DNA of 28,297 nucleotides from Firmicutes bacterium UBA2598. Its GTDB lineage: Bacteria > Bacillota > PH28-bin88. Made by a program: the position numbers and the translations under genes. The notes beneath the pieces were generated by a model that was not told where the DNA came from, made no database searches, and was given only the letters and a program-made list of their open reading frames with translations. The stretch covers positions 1 to 28,297 of the forward strand of contig DDKM01000042.1 of NCBI GenBank assembly GCA_002339345.1, given 5' to 3'. This document shows, piece by piece, positions 24,724 to 28,297 of the stretch; positions within the stretch are counted from its first letter, which is position 1, and each line of letters begins with the position of its first letter.

Positions 24724-25020
24724 TTAATTAACGATACTGGGAAACAGCCGGGAGAACTGGGTGCCGCCCAAAGAGTGTCTTAGCCTATCTTCGTGCCGTT
24801 CCTTCAGTGCCATGAGGTAGCTATACATTAGCCCCTGTTCGGGGTCTGGCATCTGTTCTGCCCGCTTTTCCCGATTTACGTTAAGGTCCAGGGGCCGGGC
24901 GTCGGGGTAGCGTTTCTCCTGGTAGTACACCCGGATGGTTTCCAGGTCAAAGGGGTCAAGTCTTAGTACCACTTTTTTACCCGCTAAACTTGGGTCAACC
25001 TCGTAGGTATTGCCGAACAG
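24724..25020 (-). pseudogene. Transposase C-terminal fragment
   Basis: The minus strand encodes NTYEVDPSLAGKKVVLRLDP, then FDLETIRVYYQEKRYPDARP, ending SLGGTQFSRLFPSIVN. This is the C-terminal beta-barrel region that follows the DDE integrase core in Mu/IS21-type transposases. The catalytic core upstream is missing; only about 90 bases separate this fragment from the DUF6431 gene. It lies just upstream of the ExeA remnant in the usual gene order for such elements. The 5' limit is approximate. Confidence 0.7.
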
Positions 25021-25111
25021 CTTTTTCCTCGACGCTGTCCCGCAATATTTTCGTAAGGACCATTACCCGGAGCCACTGGCCGGGGATGCCGTCAAACCCA
25101 CGGTACCAGAG

Positions 25112-25570
25112 CTAGGTGGCATCCATTCCCGGGCGCCAGCGGGACAGCTCCCGTAACAGGATTTCCGAAAGGAGTGCTAACAGCGCTATAGCCCGTCTCC
25201 CCCAGAGTTGAACATTTACCCAGGATGCCTCGTTTCGTTTCCCTACCCGGCGGGCGATCTCCCGCCAGGATAAACCGTCCTCGAACCTTAAGCGTAAGGC
25301 CTTTTCTCTTAGCCCCGTATGGAAACGCTGCCAGGGAGCGATAAAGTTGGGTAGGAGGGAAAATGTCTTGCCACAAGAGGGGCACCGGTACCTTTGGATG
25401 GGGATGCGGTAATGGTCGGCGATGGTGGTTGCCCAGCGGTAGTACACGCCATGGCGGTGAATCTTATGGCAGCCGCAATGCTGGCAGGTTCGATCTGCAT
25501 CAACCTTGCCTTGCTGGAACAACGCTAAATATTGCTTAACACCCTTGACCAGGTCAAATAGGTTGATCAT
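25112..25570 (-). CDS. DUF6431-type zinc-ribbon/helix-turn-helix protein of a transposon
   Basis: A 152-residue minus-strand protein with a two-part zinc ribbon, CQHCGCHKIHRHGVYYR and RCPSCGKTFSLLP, followed by a helix-turn-helix-like stretch ALRLRFEDGLSWREIARRVG. This matches the DUF6431 proteins found upstream of DDE transposase and ExeA genes in clostridial elements, where they probably bind DNA. The frame is intact, but the rest of the element is deleted, so it is probably an orphan. ATG start at 25570. A strong hairpin lies just upstream of it. Confidence 0.7.
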   Translation of the reverse strand: MINLFDLVKGVKQYLALFQQGKVDADRTCQHCGCHKIHRHGVYYRWATTIADHYRIPIQRYRCPSCGKTFSLLPNFIAPWQRFHTGLREKALRLRFEDGLSWREIARRVGKRNEASWVNVQLWGRRAIALLALLSEILLRELSRWRPGMDAT

Positions 25571-25645
25571 GACTAGTTCTTCCTAGTCGGAGGCCTCTTG
25601 GGTGTTAGCCGGCCAAGCTGAACGTGCCCAAGAGGCGCAACTTTT
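25571..25645. repeat. Two adjacent hairpins at the transposon edge
   Basis: GACTAG (25571-25576) pairs with CTAGTC (25583-25588). Next to it a 10-bp perfect inverted repeat, GCCTCTTGGG (25593-25602) with CCCAAGAGGC (25627-25636), can extend inward with small bulges. CTTTTT (25640-25645) follows, so on the plus strand it could also terminate transcription. It may mark the element boundary. Confidence 0.5.
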
Positions 25646-25774
25646 TCCTCCAAACAAAAAAAAGATGCACCATGCGGCATCTTTCGACCTCTACCTGATA
25701 TTCCCTCTTTTGGATGGCACGTCAATTAAAGAAAAATACCCTCCTTTCCGGCGGCAGAATGTTAGAGGCTATAC

Positions 25775-25804
25775 TTTACACAACTATGCATGATGCTGTA
25801 TGAT
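25775..25804 (+). promoter_or_regulatory. Candidate promoter for the DUF3870 gene
   Basis: TTTACA (25775-25780, 5 of 6 to the -35 consensus), an 18-base spacer and TATGAT (25799-25804, 5 of 6 to the -10). The rest of the gap between 25646 and 25885 holds no gene that I can support. Confidence 0.4.
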
Positions 25805-25863
25805 TGGGACAAATAGTTTAAACCGTAGGGGGTTTGCCTTGTTGATTGCTAATATACCGAAAA

Positions 25864-25880
25864 CGATCCAGGAGGGATCG
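25864..25880 (+). promoter_or_regulatory. Hairpin enclosing the DUF3870 ribosome binding site
   Basis: CGATCC (25864-25869) pairs perfectly with GGATCG (25875-25880), placing AGGAG in the 5-base loop and the last GG of the Shine-Dalgarno in the stem. This could limit ribosome access. No ligand or regulator is suggested by the sequence. Confidence 0.45.
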
Positions 25881-25885
25881 ATGAC

Positions 25886-26206
25886 GTGAAACGTACTATT
25901 TTCATAGCCGGGCATGCTGCACTACCTCAAGGGATGCCGGCGCGAAATGCATATGATCATTTGGCGTTGGTGGTAGAAATTGAACCGAAGTATGGGGTAA
26001 TTGTCCGAGCTTCCGTGACTCTAGTTACAGAGCAAGCTGCCGACTTCGTGAGGAGGATATTAGTGGGACGGAGCTTGTTCGACGGGATTGACGAGATCAT
26101 TGCAGAATTTAAAGAAACCTACCGTGGGGCAGCGCTCAATGCCCTTATCGCAGCGATGAAGGATCTCAACCGCGCATTTCTGGCTATGAACATGAAGCAA
26201 GGATAA
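25886..26206 (+). CDS. DUF3870 family protein
   Basis: A 106-residue protein of the DUF3870 family, function unknown. Conserved features are the N-terminal strand IFIAGHAALPQGMPA, the middle VVVEIEPKYGVIVRASVTLV-type segment, and FVRRILVGRSLFDGIDEII followed by a helical end. The GTG start at 25886 overlaps the stop of a two-codon frame (ATG ACG TGA, 25881-25889; the GTG lies inside it). The ribosome binding site AGGAGGG sits within a perfect 6-bp hairpin (25864-25880). DUF3870 genes often accompany dehydratase and racemase genes in clostridia; its role here is inferred only from place. Confidence 0.82.
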   Translation: MKRTIFIAGHAALPQGMPARNAYDHLALVVEIEPKYGVIVRASVTLVTEQAADFVRRILVGRSLFDGIDEIIAEFKETYRGAALNALIAAMKDLNRAFLAMNMKQG

Positions 26207-26275
26207 AACTAAAATAGTGGAACTCTGTCTTAGCCGAGGTTCCCGTGTAGCAACAGGGGGAGGATTGGTTAAGAG

Positions 26276-26311
26276 GCCAGTGGAGGGGATATCACCAAGC
26301 TGGCTTTTTTT
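26276..26311 (+). terminator. Rho-independent terminator after DUF3870
   Basis: GCCAG (26276-26280) pairs with CTGGC (26300-26304), extended by TGG/CCA past a two-base bulge, followed by seven T residues (26305-26311). It lies 70 bases after the DUF3870 stop. Nothing coding is seen between 26207 and 26275. Confidence 0.65.
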
Positions 26312-26385
26312 AATTCCTAACAAGTTTAATGTTCAAGATCCCGGAACGTGGAAAACATTGACCAATAAATGGGGAGGTGCTGGAG

Positions 26386-26490
26386 ATGCAACTGTAGACG
26401 GAAGTGCTGGTTATCGGTAATAGCATGGCTGGACTCATGGCGGCTTGAAGTGCTAGCCAAAAGGGGGCAGAAGTAAGTTTACGTGCAATT
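26386..26490 (+). pseudogene. Flavoprotein N-terminal fragment with two nonsense codons
   Basis: After a good ribosome binding site (GGGGAGG, 26371-26377), ATG 26386 reads MQL, a TAG stop (26395-26397), TEVLVIGNSMAGLMAA, a TGA stop (26446-26448), SASQKGAEVSLRAI, then TAG. This matches the FAD-binding start of the SdhA-type proteins here, for example CEVLVVGGGAAACMAAISAK in the protein at 12265. The rest of the gene is gone. No gene is visible from there to the PrpD start at 26599. It shows that a flavoprotein gene once stood directly before this PrpD paralog. Confidence 0.7.
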
Positions 26491-26598
26491 TAGGTGCTCA
26501 TTTCCAAATCTATTTGCCGGGACATGAATCAGGAAATGTAAATCTATCCATATGCCATGGTAATAGGCAAATACTTTAGCTAGAAGGAGGCCCTTATT

Positions 26599-27963
26599 TT
26601 GATTGCTGAAATAGGAGCTACCCAAAAACTAGCGAGATTTGCGGCAAATCTCAAATTTAATGATATTCCGCCAAAGGTTGTGACTCATGCAAAACTCTGT
26701 GTGTTGGATACCTTGGGTTGTGGGCTCTGGGGGTCGACTCTGCCCTGGACACGTAAAGTAGCCCAGCTTGCTGAAGCTGAGCATGCAGCAGAACTGTCAA
26801 GTATCTGGGGTATGCCCCTAAAGACCAGCGCTGCGTTAGCTGCTTTGGTAAACGGTACAGCGGCTCATAGCTTTGAACTTGATGACTTACACAAGGAGTC
26901 TATTGTCCACCTAGGGTCGGTGGCACTTTCGGCCGGGCTGGCAGTTGCCCAAAGGGAAGGGGGAATATCCGGAATGGATTTAATAACCGCTTTGGTAGCC
27001 GGGTATGAAGTGGGAGCCCGAGTAGGAATGGCAGCTGGGACGGCTCATTTACGGCAAGGTTTCCACCCCACAGGTACATGCGGTACTTTTGCATCGGCGG
27101 CTGCGGCCGGACGGGTTCTGGGCCTAAATTCCCAGGCAATGTTGCATGCCCTGGGTATTGCCGGAACCAGAGGTTCCGGATTGTTGGCGGCTCAGTACGG
27201 AGCGATGACCAAACGGCTGCATGCCGGGTATGCGGCGCAGAGTGGAGTCTATGGCGCAGACCTAGCAGCACAGGGATTTACCGGGGCAGAGACTATCGTG
27301 GAGGAACCTTATGGTGGGTTCCTAAGTTCAATGGCAGAAGGCGGTAATCCGCAGAAGTTAGGGGTAGATGCCGGCGCTTTCGAACTTTTGCGGGTGGGTT
27401 TTAAACCATATGCATGCTGTGGGAGCATCCATACAACCCTGGATGCCCTGTTGGATCTGATGGTTACTTACGGGTTTGCTGCTGAAGTAGTGACGAGGGT
27501 TAAAGTGATGGCAAGCGGGGTAACGGTACACCACGTTGGATGGCCCTATCGTCCAGCCGGTGTCACTGCCGCTCAGATGAACCTGGCCTATTGCGTGGCG
27601 GTCACCCTTTTGGATGGTGAATGTTTTGTGGACCAATTTGCTGATAGACGGCTGATAGACCCAGCAGTAATTGCTCTGGCAGGGCGGGTAAACGTTGAAG
27701 AAGACCCGGCCATTACCGCCCTGGGCCCCGATGCTAGACACCATGTTAAGATAGAAGTAACGCTGTCTGACGGGAGGATACTTTTTACAGAAAGGCGGCA
27801 CGCAAGGGGGAGTGACTCCCACCCATTAGATGTAGAGGAAGTTCGGAGGAAGTTTCGATTGCTGGCAGGTAAAGTGCTCTCGCCGGATCAGGTCCAAGTA
27901 TTGGAAGAGCGGGTCGCGCATTTGGAAGAACTCGATCCTAAAGAAATTGGTTGCCTCGTTTAA
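26599..27963 (+). CDS. MmgE/PrpD family protein, copy 4
   Basis: A 454-residue MmgE/PrpD family protein. Active-site motifs are complete: FELDDLH (92-98) with His104, GFHPTGTCGTFASAA, TKRLHAGYAAQSG and KPYACCGSIH. The ending DPENPLT-type motif of copies 1 and 3 is replaced by SDSHPLDVEEVRRKF. The TTG start at 26599 follows AGAAGGAGG (26582-26590). Unlike the other copies it is no longer in an operon with intact dehydrogenase genes; the preceding flavoprotein gene has decayed. It is still free of stops and frameshifts, so it is probably functional. Confidence 0.92.
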   Translation: MIAEIGATQKLARFAANLKFNDIPPKVVTHAKLCVLDTLGCGLWGSTLPWTRKVAQLAEAEHAAELSSIWGMPLKTSAALAALVNGTAAHSFELDDLHKESIVHLGSVALSAGLAVAQREGGISGMDLITALVAGYEVGARVGMAAGTAHLRQGFHPTGTCGTFASAAAAGRVLGLNSQAMLHALGIAGTRGSGLLAAQYGAMTKRLHAGYAAQSGVYGADLAAQGFTGAETIVEEPYGGFLSSMAEGGNPQKLGVDAGAFELLRVGFKPYACCGSIHTTLDALLDLMVTYGFAAEVVTRVKVMASGVTVHHVGWPYRPAGVTAAQMNLAYCVAVTLLDGECFVDQFADRRLIDPAVIALAGRVNVEEDPAITALGPDARHHVKIEVTLSDGRILFTERRHARGSDSHPLDVEEVRRKFRLLAGKVLSPDQVQVLEERVAHLEELDPKEIGCLV

Positions 27964-27967
27964 AAGT

Positions 27968-28003
27968 CTGCGGTCTGACAGACCCGCAGGAATGCTTCTT
28001 TTA
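27968..28003 (+). terminator. Possible terminator after PrpD copy 4
   Basis: CTGCGG (27968-27973) pairs with CCGCAG (27984-27989), with TCT/AGA inside past a one-base bulge. It lies 5 bases after the stop and is followed by a T-rich but interrupted stretch (27993-28003), so the call is moderate. Confidence 0.45.
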
Positions 28004-28034
28004 TCCTACCTGCGACCAGGAGAGGATTATTCCA

Positions 28035-28277
28035 ATGCAAGGGAACGGGGTGGCTTTTGGCCCCATTCCCGTGGCGACACTCCCCAATAAGTATTTACAA
28101 AGCCAGAGGAAATTGCACGAGACTTCCTGGCACCGCAACAAGGAAAATGGCGGGTTAGAGCATATCACCCTCATGGGAAAAAAGAATGTTCAGTTCCTGG
28201 CCACCATTGCTGACATCTGTGACCTTTTGGATGAGATAATAGCTCACCGCAAAAGGAAGTACCGTAAGGTAGCGTAA
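28035..28277 (+). CDS. Small protein of unknown function
   Basis: An 80-residue protein beginning MQGNGVAFGPIPVATLPNKY and ending HRKRKYRKVA. I do not recognise a family. It is basic, especially at the C terminus, and has one likely helix (FLATIADICDLLDEIIAHRK), with no membrane segment. The ATG at 28035 follows AGGAGAGG (28018-28025). The frame is open upstream to 27951, but that part overlaps the PrpD end and the hairpin, so the shorter form is preferred. It might be a small regulator of downstream genes outside the window; that is speculation. Confidence 0.55.
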   Translation: MQGNGVAFGPIPVATLPNKYLQSQRKLHETSWHRNKENGGLEHITLMGKKNVQFLATIADICDLLDEIIAHRKRKYRKVA

Positions 28278-28297
28278 AAAACCTCACCGGGACCGGT

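Larger units (their letters stand above)
24340..25640 (-). mobile_element. Remnant of a DUF6431/DDE transposase/ExeA element
   Basis: Three minus-strand pieces lie in the expected order (DUF6431, transposase end, ExeA), with the transposase catalytic core and the ATPase core both deleted. The outer limits are approximate; I did not find convincing terminal inverted repeats or target-site duplications. The element is the only minus-strand coding sequence in the window and separates the DUF1847 pseudogene from the DUF3870 gene. Confidence 0.7.

Noticed and set aside
26395..26448. In-frame TAG and TGA considered as recoded pyrrolysine or selenocysteine codons
   Set aside because: The frame ends again soon after and the rest of the flavoprotein is missing, so simple decay explains the stops.
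1..28297. CRISPR arrays, tRNA or rRNA genes, and a phage or replication origin
   Set aside because: No regularly spaced repeats, cloverleaf-like sequences or typical phage or origin genes were seen on reading; no dedicated search could be run.

Overview
This window looks like part of a chromosome from an anaerobic, moderately GC-rich Bacillota bacterium (class Clostridia; the Peptococcaceae/Desulfotomaculum relatives fit best). The basis is strong AGGAGG-type ribosome binding sites, frequent GTG and TTG starts, hairpin-plus-T-run terminators, Firmicute-style small LUD and SDH proteins, and a DUF6431/transposase/ExeA-type element remnant. The genus is inference. All intact genes are on the plus strand; only the transposon remnant is on the minus strand. 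No tRNA, rRNA or CRISPR array was seen.

Layout. (1) 30-8098: a tightly spaced operon with an MmgE/PrpD family protein, an isocitrate dehydrogenase-like enzyme, an iron-sulfur protein, a fumarate reductase/succinate dehydrogenase-type flavoprotein, a ferredoxin-cytochrome b fusion, a LUD-domain protein and a second flavoprotein. (2) 8099-8560: an AT-rich control region with two Fur-box-like sites, a sigma-A-like promoter and a leader ending in a terminator-like hairpin. (3) 8561-16831: a second operon with two more MmgE/PrpD paralogs, a methylisocitrate-lyase-type enzyme, a complete succinate dehydrogenase set (SdhA, B, C, D) and a PrpF/methylitaconate-isomerase-type protein, closed by a strong terminator. 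(4) 16945-18510: decayed genes, namely a LUD amino-terminal fragment and a LarA-type pseudogene. (5) 18737-24105: a QueG-like iron-sulfur protein, an aconitase, a DUF1446 (AtuA-like) protein, DUF4387, and a DUF1847 gene broken by an 11-bp tandem duplication, followed by a terminator. (6) 24356-25636: a gutted transposon. (7) 25886-28277: DUF3870, a nonsense-ridden flavoprotein fragment, a fourth MmgE/PrpD paralog and a small unknown ORF.

How the genes may work together. The enzymes fit dissimilation of a tricarboxylate or branched dicarboxylate. PrpD-type dehydratases, aconitase and the PrpF-type isomerase would interconvert citrate/methylcitrate-like acids and their unsaturated forms. The PEP mutase/isocitrate lyase superfamily enzyme would cleave a product to a keto acid plus succinate (or propionate). 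SdhABCD would oxidise succinate. The isocitrate dehydrogenase would handle an isocitrate branch. The first operon has its own flavoprotein/Fe-S/cytochrome b electron-transfer module. No methylcitrate or citrate synthase, no transporter and no transcription regulator is in the window, so the real substrate cannot be read from it. Four PrpD paralogs plus decayed LUD and flavoprotein copies suggest that the island grew by repeated gain of similar modules, some of which are now being lost.
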